DNA of 64,000 bases from CAZMNY01 sp964635375 (GTDB lineage Bacteria; Planctomycetota; Planctomycetia; Pirellulales; Pirellulaceae). The notes beneath the pieces are model-generated. The model was not told the DNA's origin. It ran no database searches and saw nothing but the letters and a program-made list of their open reading frames with translations. The stretch is taken from positions 1 to 64,000 of the forward strand of contig CAZWOU010000004.1 of assembly GCA_964635375.1 (NCBI GenBank). Reading direction: 5' to 3'. Position numbers and translations under genes: made by a program. This document shows positions 35,922 to 44,833 of the stretch, in pieces. The first letter of the stretch is position 1. The number at the start of each line of letters is the position of its first letter.

Positions 35922-36725
35922 ATGAAATACGCCACCACGTGCAGTTTGACGATCGCCCTGCTCTTCCTGGGCCCCTTCGCTCTGGCCGAAAAGCCGCGAG
36001 ATAAGGACGCCCAGGCGGAAAAGTGGGTTTCACTGTTTGACGGCAAAAGCCTCAAGGGTTGGCGCCCGAAAATTCGCCGCCATGAGTTGGGCGACAATTT
36101 CGCCAACACTTTTCGTGTTGAAGATGGTCTGCTGACGGTGGCCTACGACGGCTACGAGAATTTTGACACGCGTTTTGGGCACTTGTTCTACGAAAAAGAA
36201 TTCTCGCACTACCGCCTTCGCCTCGAGTATCGGTTCATCGGCAAACAAGTCCCGGGCGGACCGGGCTGGGCGTTGAGAAACAGCGGCATCATGGTCCACG
36301 GCCAAGATCCCGCGACGATGGAAAAGGACCAGGACTTTCCGATTTCGATCGAAGTACAATTGCTCGGCGGCGACGGGAAGGCCAAGCGAACTACCGGCAA
36401 TTTGTGCACGCCGGGAACGAACGTCGAAATTGACAGTAAGCTACACACTCGCCACTGTCTCAGTTCGAAGTCGAAGACGTACCACGGCGAACAGTGGGTG
36501 ACGGCGGAAGTCGTCGTGCGCGGCGGCGATGTGATTCGGCACTTGATCAATGGCGAGGAAGTTCTGAGCTACCAGAAGCCTCAGCTTGACCCTCGCGATG
36601 CGAAAGCAAAGAAGATTGCCGACAAGAATGGTCTCCTTCTCACGAAGGGTTCGATCTCCCTGCAATCTGAAAGCCACCCAATCCAATTCCGCAAGATTGA
36701 GATTCTCGAACTGAGCGGCAAGTAG
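35922..36725 (+). CDS. Exported DUF1080 (3-keto-disaccharide hydrolase-like) protein
   Basis: 267 residues with signal peptide (MKYATTCSLTIALLFLGPFALA). Opens with the family hallmark WVSLFDGKSLKGWRP, then the concanavalin-like core YRLRLEYRFIGKQVPGG, NSGIMVHGQDP, SIEVQLLGGDG and GSISLQSESHPIQFRKIEILEL. The fold is used by many planctomycete glycan-degradation genes; some members are 3-keto-glycoside hydrolases. It is transcribed divergently from the acyltransferase and followed by an MBL-fold gene on the same strand 120 bp later. Confidence 0.9.
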   Translation: MKYATTCSLTIALLFLGPFALAEKPRDKDAQAEKWVSLFDGKSLKGWRPKIRRHELGDNFANTFRVEDGLLTVAYDGYENFDTRFGHLFYEKEFSHYRLRLEYRFIGKQVPGGPGWALRNSGIMVHGQDPATMEKDQDFPISIEVQLLGGDGKAKRTTGNLCTPGTNVEIDSKLHTRHCLSSKSKTYHGEQWVTAEVVVRGGDVIRHLINGEEVLSYQKPQLDPRDAKAKKIADKNGLLLTKGSISLQSESHPIQFRKIEILELSGK

Positions 36726-36845
36726 TCGCGGAGTCGGTCAGGTTATCAGAGCTGGCGGCGTGTTCGGAATCGACTCTGCATAGCGAACCTCAAAGGCGAC
36801 TGGAATTGAGTCGACTGTCTGGAATGCAATTGGTCAAGGGAAGCC

Positions 36846-37655
36846 ATGGCGATTCGTCGACTCGAGTTTCTTAACGGCGGTTTCTGTCGACAGTGGGCCA
36901 GGTTCGTCGGAAGCCGCTCCTGGGCCATTCGTCGTTTCTATGCCGTGTTCTTGCTGGTCGAGCATGGCGAGCGAGGCAACGTGTTGATTGACACGGGCTA
37001 TTCGCCGCAATTCTTCGAGGCGACGAAGTCGTATCCGGCGCGCTGGTATCGCTGGGCGACGCCGGTGAGCCTTGACCCGCATCGAGACGCCGCCGGCGTG
37101 TTGCGCAACCGAGGCTTCGATGTCGACGATCTGGACCACATCATCGTCTCTCACTTCCATCCGGACCATATCGGTTCGCTCAAGAGCTTTCCCAACACGC
37201 CGATTGCCTATCGCACCGAGACGCTCGAGCGCCTGAATTCACTGCCGCGTTCCGAGCAACTGCATGAAGCGTTCCTGCAGGAGTTGTTACCCGACGACCT
37301 AGCTCAGCGCACGATGGCTATTGAGGAGTCCCAGTTTCGAGACGACGTGGGCGGCATGCCGGCGATCGACTATTTCGGCGACGGAAGCATGATGGCTGTG
37401 GATCTTCCCGGGCACGCCGATGGGCAGATGGGTTTCTTGATCAACTCGGCCGACGGTTTGATCTTCTACGTGACCGATGCCTGCTGGGAGATGGACGCCT
37501 TCGAACAAGGGCGTCGACTCCCTTGGTTAACGCGACGGTTTCAGTCCAACTATGACGATTACGTGGAAACTCAAACCCGGCTGCGCCAGTGGCTGTCTGA
37601 CAACCATGCCACGATGCTTGCCTGCCATTGCCCCCGCACTCAAGAATACGTGTGA
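36846..37655 (+). CDS. MBL-fold metallo-hydrolase (lactonase-like)
   Basis: 269 residues; AGGGAAG precedes the ATG. The metal site HxHxDH is SHFHPDHIG (His103, His105, Asp107, His108), with LPGHADGQMG for a further His and an ending of LACHCPRTQEYV. The layout of an N-terminal VLIDTGYSPQFF segment followed by the metal site resembles AiiA/AttM-type N-acyl-homoserine lactonases and related lactonases, but the substrate is not determined by sequence. It has no signal peptide. Confidence 0.82.
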   Translation: MAIRRLEFLNGGFCRQWARFVGSRSWAIRRFYAVFLLVEHGERGNVLIDTGYSPQFFEATKSYPARWYRWATPVSLDPHRDAAGVLRNRGFDVDDLDHIIVSHFHPDHIGSLKSFPNTPIAYRTETLERLNSLPRSEQLHEAFLQELLPDDLAQRTMAIEESQFRDDVGGMPAIDYFGDGSMMAVDLPGHADGQMGFLINSADGLIFYVTDACWEMDAFEQGRRLPWLTRRFQSNYDDYVETQTRLRQWLSDNHATMLACHCPRTQEYV

Positions 37656-37687
37656 CAAGACCCAAAGCCGGTGAAGCCCTGAAAGGA

Positions 37688-37755
37688 CCTGAAAGGGCGC
37701 AACACACGCCGACCAGGGGAAGCGAAACGGCGAAGCCGCGAGCGCCGCCCTGGGT
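37688..37755 (-). repeat. Palindromic intergenic repeat, copy A (inverted)
   Basis: On the minus strand, CCCAGGG and CCCCTGG(T) bound a 46-base core containing CGGC-TTC-GCCG, followed by GCGCCCTTTCAGG. It matches copies B and C downstream in the opposite orientation with a few mismatches. It lies just after the MBL gene, beside the 100-N gap. Confidence 0.85.
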
Positions 37756-37770
37756 ATGGTTTGAAAGGGC

Positions 37771-37870
37771 NNNNNNNNNNNNNNNNNNNNNNNNNNNNNN
37801 NNNNNNNNNNNNNNNNNNNNNNNNNNNNNNNNNNNNNNNNNNNNNNNNNNNNNNNNNNNNNNNNNNNNNN
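37771..37870. other. Assembly gap (100 N) inside an intergenic repeat block
   Basis: One hundred N bases flanked by inverted copies of the same palindromic repeat, so the assembler probably broke on the repeat. Size unknown. Confidence 0.95.
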
Positions 37871-37934
37871 GGGCGGCGCTCGCGGCTTCGCCGTTTCGCT
37901 TCCCCTGGGCTGGTGTGTTGCGCCCTTTCAGGGC
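37871..37934 (+). repeat. Palindromic intergenic repeat, copy B
   Basis: Begins at the gap edge with gggcggcgctcgcggcttcg, then CCGTTTCGCTTCCCCTGGG and GTGTGTTGCGCCC-TTTCA-GGGC, the last forming a small hairpin. Nearly identical to copy C and to the reverse complement of copy A. Confidence 0.88.
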
Positions 37935-37995
37935 GGCTGGCGCTGTTGGGCAATCAACCGCCCAATCCACCGCCAAGCCCAGGGCGGTCGCGGCC

Positions 37996-38080
37996 AAACC
38001 CAGGGCGGCGCTCGCGGCTTCGCCGTTTCGCTTCCCCTGGGCTGGTGTGTTGCGCCCCTTCAGGCCTTCAGGGCGGCTGA
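37996..38080 (+). repeat. Palindromic intergenic repeat, copy C
   Basis: Complete unit in the same orientation as copy B, bounded by CCCAGGG and CCCCTGGG and followed by TGTGTTGCGCCC; its tail is extended by a short duplication (ccttcaggccttcaggg). Partial pieces (CCCAGGGCGG) lie between copies B and C near 37977-37988. Confidence 0.88.
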
Positions 38081-38250
38081 CGGTGGCTGTCAATTAAGCA
38101 ATCGCTTTTTCGTCGCGTAAGCCATCACCAAGCGCGGTCAGACACCTCTCGCAACCAACCAACTAGCGCGGTCGGCCACACCTCGCAACGAACCTATTGC
38201 TTTTCTGTGACGCCAACCGAACCCCTCAGCCTTCGTGGCATTTTTGTTTT

Positions 38251-39606
38251 CTACCGGAAAGACGTCTGTACTTGACGATTTGGGGTCGGGTACCAGGCTT
38301 GGATTTGCTGGGCTAACTTCGTCACGACATCCGGGTGACTCGCCGCCATGTTCTTTTGCTCGGTCGGATCGCTAGCGAGATCGAACAGTTGCGGACGTTT
38401 TTCAGTGCGAGGGTGGGTCGATTGGTAGCGATTGACTTCGCCATCGTAGGTCAGCAGCAGTTTCCAGCGCCCTTGAATGCACCAACGATAGAGCAGTGAT
38501 GCTTCAGGGGCGTCGATGTCGGCGATGTCATGCGCGAAACCCTCGCCGAAGATCGTTTCGCGTTTGATTGGTTCGGCGTTTTGCAAAGAGCTGAGCAAGT
38601 TGAGTCCGGGCAAGTTCTTAGGCTGTCTGGCTCCCGCGGCGGCGAGCATGGTGGGGACGAGGTCGATGCTGCTGACCAATTCCTTCCGATCGCTTGACTT
38701 GAGCTTGCTCGGCCAGTGAAAAAAGATGGGTGTGCGGATGCCGCCTTCGTAGGGCGTCTGTTTTGAGCGAGGGGCGTAGCCGTTTCGCGCCGGGTTTTGA
38801 ATCCAGCCGTTGTCGGTGACAAACACGACGAGCGTATTTTGATCAACGTCCTCTTGCTTGAGGATGTTCATCAGGGCGCCACAGGATTCATCGAACCAAT
38901 CGCACATGGCATAGTATTTGGCGATCGTGACAGGTCGATCAGCCGTGCGATACTTTTCGAGCAGTCGCTTGGGCGGCGTGTGGGGCGTGTGGGGGAGAAA
39001 CGGCGCGTACCAGATGAAGAAGGGTTGTTTCTTGGCTGCGGAAGCTTTGACGAAATCGGCAATCGGGGCCATCCCCGTGCGGCCGATTCGAAGTCCGTCA
39101 TCGCCATGCCGCCCGCCCTTTTGAGGATATCCTCGCGTCATGCCGTGTGTGAATCCACCACGTTTGAAGTTGCCTTCCCACCATTTGCCACTCTGATGGC
39201 TAGCGTATCCCTGCTCCGCCAACAGTTCAGGCAACGTCTCGAAGCGGTCGATATAGCTGATCAACTTGGCTCGGCGATCGTTGTAGGTTTGCGATCCCCG
39301 CTCAGCGTGCTTGGGTGACGGGTCGTTTCCAGTGACGCCGTGCTGATGGGCGTAGCGGCCAGTCACCAGCGTCATCAACGACGGTCGGCAGAGTGCAGTG
39401 GGTACGTAGCCTCGCCTAAAGAGCACAGATTCTTTGGCCAGTCGGTCGAGGTTAGGTGTCTCGATCGTGTCATGATTCATGAATCCGAAATCGGTCCAAG
39501 CTTGATCATCCGAAATGATCAAAACGATGTTCGGCTTGTCCGCCGCAACGACAGCGCTGGGCGTCAGGAGAATGATCAGCGAAAACGCCGCGAAAAGGCG
39601 AGACAT
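38251..39606 (-). CDS. Secreted sulfatase with atypical CRPSL active-site motif
   Basis: 451 residues with a signal peptide (cleavage near VVAADKP) and AGGA seven bases before the ATG. Sulfatase features: metal site ISDDQAWTDFG (DD 33-34), catalytic Cys73 in ALCRPSLMTLVTGRYAHQHG, GKWWEGNF, FLPHTPHTP, and VTDNGWIQNP. The formylglycine motif CxPxR reads CRPSL here, so the Arg that anchors the canonical signature is Leu77, though GR follows further on. I recall similar motifs in other planctomycete sulfatases but cannot check. It is probably an arylsulfatase-A-like enzyme on sulfated glycans; substrate unknown. Confidence 0.87.
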   Translation of the reverse strand: MSRLFAAFSLIILLTPSAVVAADKPNIVLIISDDQAWTDFGFMNHDTIETPNLDRLAKESVLFRRGYVPTALCRPSLMTLVTGRYAHQHGVTGNDPSPKHAERGSQTYNDRRAKLISYIDRFETLPELLAEQGYASHQSGKWWEGNFKRGGFTHGMTRGYPQKGGRHGDDGLRIGRTGMAPIADFVKASAAKKQPFFIWYAPFLPHTPHTPPKRLLEKYRTADRPVTIAKYYAMCDWFDESCGALMNILKQEDVDQNTLVVFVTDNGWIQNPARNGYAPRSKQTPYEGGIRTPIFFHWPSKLKSSDRKELVSSIDLVPTMLAAAGARQPKNLPGLNLLSSLQNAEPIKRETIFGEGFAHDIADIDAPEASLLYRWCIQGRWKLLLTYDGEVNRYQSTHPRTEKRPQLFDLASDPTEQKNMAASHPDVVTKLAQQIQAWYPTPNRQVQTSFR

Positions 39607-39870
39607 AGCAGGATCCTGTTATCGAGTTGGCAATTCAAGGTTGCAGCATCGGCTGGCGGCGGACAACAGAAAACAGACAACAGCGCCGCCGCCGCCCCCC
39701 CGCACAACTCGCCATTCTAACCAGCGAGCATTGCGTGCGTCACCTGGAGCCAGAGCGAAGAAATGTCTGGCTCTCCGGCTCTGTTTTGCTCAAGGCCCGA
39801 GATGAAGACCCGGAATGGCCGTCGTCGCCTCGTTGAAAGTCGCCTCGGACGGCTTGCAGTTCGAGCCAAT

Positions 39871-42108
39871 TCAGGTGGCGCGAATGCCTCGCTCGATCAT
39901 TTCGACCGCCTCGACGGGAGAGTCTGTGAGCCGGGTGAAATGCAGATCATTTTGCGATATCACGCCCTGATTGAGCATGTATCGCGTAAAGTCGACGAGC
40001 CCTTGCCAGAAGTCGCGTCCGACGAGCACCAAGGGAAACGGTCCGAGTTTCTTGCATTGGATCAGCGTCGCGGCTTCGAACAGTTCGTCCATCGTTCCAA
40101 AACCGCCCGGCATCACGACGAAGGCTTGCGAGTAGCGGACCAGCATCACCTTGCGGGTGAAGAAGTAATTAAAGTGAATCACGTCATCAACGTAGGGGTT
40201 GGGGTCCTGTTCGTGCGGCAGTTCAATATTGCAACCCAGACTGCGGCCTCCGACGTCTCGAGCACCGCGGTTTGCCGCCTCCATCACTCCTGGCCCGCCG
40301 CCGGTCAGCACCGTGTAGCCCGCTTTGGCCAACTCGCGGCCCACGTCTCGAGCCAGCCGGTAGTATCGGTGCGATGGCTTGAAACGAGCTGATCCGAAGA
40401 CCGTCACGCATGGCCGCACGCTGGCGAGCATCTTCATTCCCATCTTGAGCTCGCGAGAGACTTCGTTGATTAGCGGTGTGGCCGTCTTACTGGTGATGTC
40501 GCCGGCCAGCAGAAGCCGCTCGTGCTCTTCTTCATCGACGGGGATTCGCTGCGGACGCGAAAAATCGGGCCCGCCGCCATGCTTCCAGAAATCCTGGAAT
40601 TTCTTTTCGCTGCTTCCAATCACCTCGCTCGCCGCACTGGGCGCGTCTTCGCCGATGTCTTTGGGGACTTCGGCGGCCACCGAAACCGGCTTGGGCCCAA
40701 CAGCGCGAAAACGGCCGAGGAGATCGATCTGACTTTCCTTGTAGGGGCAATGGGCGTTGACGCCGAACCGAGCGCGAAGTCGCTCTCGCAGTCCTTTGCG
40801 CTGTGAGTCCTCGCCGTGCGTCAAGATGAACTTGGCCTCAGACGTCGCCAGACCGTCGGCCCAATTGAGCAACTCAGATTGCCCTGCGTGTCCGGAGAAT
40901 CCGCCCATGGTGAGGACTCGTGAGTTGACCACAATTTCCTGGCCGTGAATCCTCACGCGTTCCGCGCCGTCGACCAGTTTTCGCCCAAGCGTTCCATGGG
41001 CCATGAATCCCATCGCGATCATCACGGTGGAATCTTTGTAAAGGTTGTGTTTCAGGTGGTGCATGATGCGCCCGCCATCACACATTCCAGACCCAGCGAT
41101 GATGATGCAAGGGTCGGGCGCCGAGGCGATGGACTTGGATTCCTCCACGCTGGCCGTGGTGTTGAGTTTGGAGAGGAACTTTTGAAAGTGTCCCTTCTGG
41201 GCAAGAGTTCGAGTCTCGCAGTCGAGCGTGTCGACGTGCTTTTGATACAGTTCTGTGGCCTTGATGCCCATTGGGCTATCGAGAAAGACTGGAATGTTCA
41301 TGCTGCCGTCTTCCGCGTTTAACTGGGCCAGGTAGTAAAGCAGCAGTTGAGTCCGCCCGACCGAAAACGCGGGAATTATTATCCTAGCTCCCTTCTTCCT
41401 CGCGGCCTTCAGCGTTTGCTTGAGCTCTCGTTCGGTAGCCTTTACGGAACGGTGTTCGCGATCGCCATAGGTCGACTCGAGCAGAACAAAGTCGGCTTCC
41501 TGCGGCGGATCCGGGTTGCGCAGCAAAGGCATGTTGTCGCGCCCGACATCACCTGAAAAGACGATTACTCGCTCTGAATTCCCCTCCTTCACCGTGACTT
41601 GGATGCTGGTTGATCCGAGAATGTGCCCCGCTTCAAAAAACTTCGCGGTCACACCCGGAGCGACATCGCGCACTGTGCCCAGCTCGACGTTCTTGTATCG
41701 TTTCATCACCGGGTCGACATCTGTCGTCCCGTACAGCGGAGAAACGTCGGCCTTACCAGCTCGCTTGCGATACTTGTTGCGGCGTTTGGCGTCGAACTTC
41801 TGAATGTGGGCGGAATCGCTGAGGATTAGGCGAACCACATCGCGAGTAGCGTGAGTTCCGTAGACTCGTCCGCTGAAGCCATTCTTGAACAGCATCGGCA
41901 GGCGCCCGCAGTGATCCAAGTGTGCGTGGGTCAGCAGAACGGAGTCCAACTTAGCCGGGCGCAGGGCGCCTAACGATGAGTTCTGAGCTAGTGTCGCCTT
42001 GCGACCTTGGAACATGCCGAAATCGATCAGCACTTTGGCTTTTGGCGTTTCCAGCAAGTAGCCCGACCCGGTGACTTCACCCGAAGCACCAAGAAAATGT
42101 AGTCGCAC
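39871..42108 (-). CDS. Fusion of beta-CASP metallo-RNase and LOG-type phosphoribohydrolase
   Basis: 745 residues; GTG start with GGGGAA five bases upstream. Residues about 1-455 are an MBL/beta-CASP RNase: HAHLDHCG with HxHxDH at 61-66, AGHILGS, SGDVGRDNMP, STYGDREH, IIPAFSVGRTQLLLYYLA, GSGMCDGGRIMHHL and MGGFSGHAGQSELLNW. After a linker (about 456-535), residues 540-735 are a LOG-family Rossmann domain with GGGPGVMEAANRGA (about 602-615) and PGGFGTMDELFE (667-678), the motif of nucleoside-5'-monophosphate phosphoribohydrolases. The RNase would yield NMPs that the LOG half could split to base plus ribose-5-phosphate. Divergent from the nucleoside salvage operon; no signal peptide. Confidence 0.88.
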   Translation of the reverse strand: MRLHFLGASGEVTGSGYLLETPKAKVLIDFGMFQGRKATLAQNSSLGALRPAKLDSVLLTHAHLDHCGRLPMLFKNGFSGRVYGTHATRDVVRLILSDSAHIQKFDAKRRNKYRKRAGKADVSPLYGTTDVDPVMKRYKNVELGTVRDVAPGVTAKFFEAGHILGSTSIQVTVKEGNSERVIVFSGDVGRDNMPLLRNPDPPQEADFVLLESTYGDREHRSVKATERELKQTLKAARKKGARIIIPAFSVGRTQLLLYYLAQLNAEDGSMNIPVFLDSPMGIKATELYQKHVDTLDCETRTLAQKGHFQKFLSKLNTTASVEESKSIASAPDPCIIIAGSGMCDGGRIMHHLKHNLYKDSTVMIAMGFMAHGTLGRKLVDGAERVRIHGQEIVVNSRVLTMGGFSGHAGQSELLNWADGLATSEAKFILTHGEDSQRKGLRERLRARFGVNAHCPYKESQIDLLGRFRAVGPKPVSVAAEVPKDIGEDAPSAASEVIGSSEKKFQDFWKHGGGPDFSRPQRIPVDEEEHERLLLAGDITSKTATPLINEVSRELKMGMKMLASVRPCVTVFGSARFKPSHRYYRLARDVGRELAKAGYTVLTGGGPGVMEAANRGARDVGGRSLGCNIELPHEQDPNPYVDDVIHFNYFFTRKVMLVRYSQAFVVMPGGFGTMDELFEAATLIQCKKLGPFPLVLVGRDFWQGLVDFTRYMLNQGVISQNDLHFTRLTDSPVEAVEMIERGIRAT

Positions 42109-42347
42109 GATGATTCCCCTTCAGGTCCGGCTGAGACGGAAGACAACTCAATCCGCTCTTTCCTTATCGGCACGCTGGTTTCATCGCATCCACGGAGAAT
42201 TGGATAAGCCAAACCTTGCCGGTTGTGCCAATCCGGCCACCAGCTTTTCGTGCCGCCTTGCCTTCCGGTCTGCGGAGTTCCCGGCATCGGGAAACTCGCC
42301 ACGTCGTACAATTCGTTGTAAAAGCGGGCGAAAGAAGTCGCGAGTCG

Positions 42348-43733
42348 ATGAAAAAACTGGGGTTTGCCCGTATGATGGCGGTTCGCCTATCCAGTAACCG
42401 CAGTTCGGCGCGGTCGGCACTTTCCTTGCGTTTCACGAATCAGGTGCTTCCATTGGTCAGTCTTCTCGGAATGCTGTTCCTGCTTGGCGTGGCGTACGCA
42501 CTTTCGAGCAACCGGCGAGTGATCCGCTTGCGGACCGTTGGCGGCGCCTTCGCTATCCAAGTTGCGATTGGAGCATTCGTGCTCTATTCGCCCGTGGGCC
42601 GGGTCGTGCTGGAAACCGTGTCCGATGGCGTGCAAGCGGTTATCAATTGCTCGAACGCCGGCATTTCGTTCCTGTTTGGAGGCCTTGTCTCGGACGAGAT
42701 GTTCGAAGTGTTCCCGCAGGGCACCGGGTTCATTTTCGCCTTTCGCGTGCTCCCGGTCATCATCTTCTTCTCCTCTTTGATCGCCGTGTTGTATTACTTG
42801 CGGCTGATGCAATTGGTGATCACGGTGCTTGGAGGCGCGCTGCAGTTTGTCTTGGGGACGAGTCGCACGGAGTCGCTCTCGGCGACGGCCAACATTTTCG
42901 TTGGGCAAACCGAGGCACCGCTTGTCGTTAAGCCGTATATCGCCACGATGACGCGCTCGGAGTTGTTCGCCATCATGTGCGGCGGTCTGGCTTCCGTGGC
43001 CGGTTCCGTTTTGGCGGGGTACGCTGGAATGGGAGTCGAACTAAAACACTTGCTCGCCGCTTGCTTTATGGCCGCCCCGGGCGGTCTGTTGTTTGCCAAA
43101 CTGATGGAGCCTGAGACGGAAACGCCAAAGGACCAAAGTCTTGCTGAAGCGGACGAGACTGGAAACGAACAGGACGCCGCTTGCACTGATTCGGCCGACG
43201 ATGATCCACAACCGGTCAACGTGCTCGACGCTGCGGCGCTCGGCGCCGCCAGTGGATTGAAGTTGGCGCTAAACGTGGGCGCGATGCTGCTGGCTTTCAT
43301 CAGCTTGATCGCTCTGCTGAACGGGCTGGTTGGCTTGATCGCTTCCGGCGTTGGCTATGAAGACGTTACGATTGAGCAGTTGCTTGGCTACCTGTTCGCC
43401 CCCTTGGCCTGGCTGGTCGGCGTACCTTGGGATGAATCAATTCAAGGTGGGAGTTTCATTGGTCAGAAGTTGATCCTCAACGAATTCGTGGCCTATGACC
43501 AGTTCGTCAAGGTCAAGGATTCACTCTCGCCCAAGACCCAAGCGATCATTACCTTTGCGCTGTGCGGCTTCGCGAATTTTTCCTCAATCGCTATCTTGCT
43601 CGGCGGACTCGGAGGCATGGCGCCCAGCCGACGGACGGAGATTGCGCAAATGGGACTGCGGGCGGTCATCGCGGGAACGCTTGCAAACCTAATGAGCGCT
43701 GCGATCGCCGGATTGTTCTTTTCGCTTTCCTAA
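42348..43733 (+). CDS. CNT-family concentrative nucleoside transporter
   Basis: 461 residues from the ATG at 42348 (MKKLGFARMMAVRLSS); a second ATG nine codons later is possible. Inner-membrane Na+ or H+/nucleoside symporter. CNT motifs: NIFVGQTEAPLVVKPYI (helical hairpin 1), the MTRSELFAIMCGGLASVAGSVLAGYAG gate, PWDESIQGG, NEFVAYDQF and the C-terminal FALCGFANFSSIAILLGGLGG. A long acidic cytosolic or external loop lies about 290-330. First gene of a tight operon with nucleoside-breakdown enzymes and divergent from the RNase-LOG fusion. Confidence 0.93.
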   Translation: MKKLGFARMMAVRLSSNRSSARSALSLRFTNQVLPLVSLLGMLFLLGVAYALSSNRRVIRLRTVGGAFAIQVAIGAFVLYSPVGRVVLETVSDGVQAVINCSNAGISFLFGGLVSDEMFEVFPQGTGFIFAFRVLPVIIFFSSLIAVLYYLRLMQLVITVLGGALQFVLGTSRTESLSATANIFVGQTEAPLVVKPYIATMTRSELFAIMCGGLASVAGSVLAGYAGMGVELKHLLAACFMAAPGGLLFAKLMEPETETPKDQSLAEADETGNEQDAACTDSADDDPQPVNVLDAAALGAASGLKLALNVGAMLLAFISLIALLNGLVGLIASGVGYEDVTIEQLLGYLFAPLAWLVGVPWDESIQGGSFIGQKLILNEFVAYDQFVKVKDSLSPKTQAIITFALCGFANFSSIAILLGGLGGMAPSRRTEIAQMGLRAVIAGTLANLMSAAIAGLFFSLS

Positions 43734-43781
43734 AGCACTTTAGACATCATCCCCTCCGACCCCCCTCGTGAAGTCGGCCCA

Positions 43782-43994
43782 ATGAACCAAAAGCCCCAAC
43801 AGTCTCGGACAAGCACCATGCAAACCGTTCTACTTGCGCTACTGACCGGAATTCTTGTCGGAGTTCTCTTCTCATGGGTCAAGCTACCCCTTCCCGCGCC
43901 GCCCGCTCTAGCCGGCGTGGCGGGAATTTTCGGCATTTACCTTGGCCACTTGGCGTACCAGTGGGCGATCGCTCAGTGGTTCACATCCCCATAG
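43782..43994 (+). CDS. XapX-like small membrane protein
   Basis: 70 residues from the ATG at 43782, or 58 from the ATG at 43818. Two hydrophobic segments: MQTVLLALLTGILVGVLFSW and PPALAGVAGIFGIYLGHLAYQ, with the conserved turn VKLPLPAPPAL that marks the XapX domain (DUF1427). Its function is not established. It sits between nupC-like and deoC with 49 bp on each side, consistent with one transcript. Confidence 0.7.
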   Translation: MNQKPQQSRTSTMQTVLLALLTGILVGVLFSWVKLPLPAPPALAGVAGIFGIYLGHLAYQWAIAQWFTSP

Positions 43995-44042
43995 TTCGCT
44001 CCTGGCGAAGCTCCGGCGACGAAACAAAGGAGAGAGTACACC

Positions 44043-44810
44043 GTGGAAGATTCAGCGGCAGCCAAGCTAGGGATTCAACTGATGGATCTCACGTCGCTTG
44101 GCGATGACGATACGGATGAAAAGATCGCCACTTTGGCGGGCCGCGCCTTGTCGCCTGCCGGGAGCGTGGCGGCGTTATGCGTTTATCCCCGTTTCGTGCC
44201 GATTGCCAAACAGACGCTAGAGGCGGCCGGAGGCGATTCGGTGCGCGTGGCCACCGTGTGCGTGTTTCCTCACGGCCGAGCCGACGTGCGATTGGCGACG
44301 GTGGAAACAGAAGCTTGTGTTGCCTATGGCGCGGATGAAATCGACACCGTGATCCCGTACCGGTCGCTCGCTGCCGGTGATGCGGATGCATGCAAGAGGC
44401 AATTGGCTGCCGTGCGATCTGCATGCCTGGACGCCAAACTCAAAGTCATCTTGGAGACCGGCGAACTGGGCGACTTGGAGCTGGTTCGCGCTGCCAGTCG
44501 ACTGGCGATTGAGGCCGGCGCTGATTTCATCAAGACATCGACAGGCAAGGTTCCTGTCAACGCTACGCCCGCAGCAGCTGCGGCGATGTTGGACGTAATC
44601 GCCGAGACGAACTCAAGTTGCGGGCTAAAGATTGCGGGCGGTGTGCGCTCGCTCGCTGACGCCAAGCTCTATCTGGAGATGGCCGCCCAACGGATGGGGG
44701 ACGATTTCCTGACACCCCAACGATTTCGCTTTGGCGCCTCCAGCCTGCTCGATGCGTTACTCGAAACACTCGGCGAACAGGGCGGCCTGATCACGGGCGG
44801 CAGTTATTGA
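44043..44810 (+). CDS. deoC: Deoxyribose-phosphate aldolase
   Basis: 255 residues; GTG start with AGGAGAG nine bases upstream. Splits 2-deoxy-D-ribose-5-phosphate to glyceraldehyde-3-phosphate and acetaldehyde, ending deoxynucleoside breakdown. TIM-barrel motifs: LMDLTSL, VAALCVYPRF, ADEIDTVIPY (Asp101), Schiff-base Lys164 in DFIKTSTGK and the second Lys196 in LKIAGGVR. Length and motifs are normal. It lies directly before the pyrimidine-nucleoside phosphorylase. Confidence 0.95.
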   Translation: MEDSAAAKLGIQLMDLTSLGDDDTDEKIATLAGRALSPAGSVAALCVYPRFVPIAKQTLEAAGGDSVRVATVCVFPHGRADVRLATVETEACVAYGADEIDTVIPYRSLAAGDADACKRQLAAVRSACLDAKLKVILETGELGDLELVRAASRLAIEAGADFIKTSTGKVPVNATPAAAAAMLDVIAETNSSCGLKIAGGVRSLADAKLYLEMAAQRMGDDFLTPQRFRFGASSLLDALLETLGEQGGLITGGSY

Positions 44811-44833
44811 GAACCGGCGTTGGAGTTCGGCCC

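Noticed and set aside
37771..37870. CRISPR array in the repeat block
   Set aside because: The repeats are long, palindromic, inverted and not regularly spaced.
37441..38120. Long frames through the repeat block
   Set aside because: They run through N bases and palindromic repeats and have no protein character.
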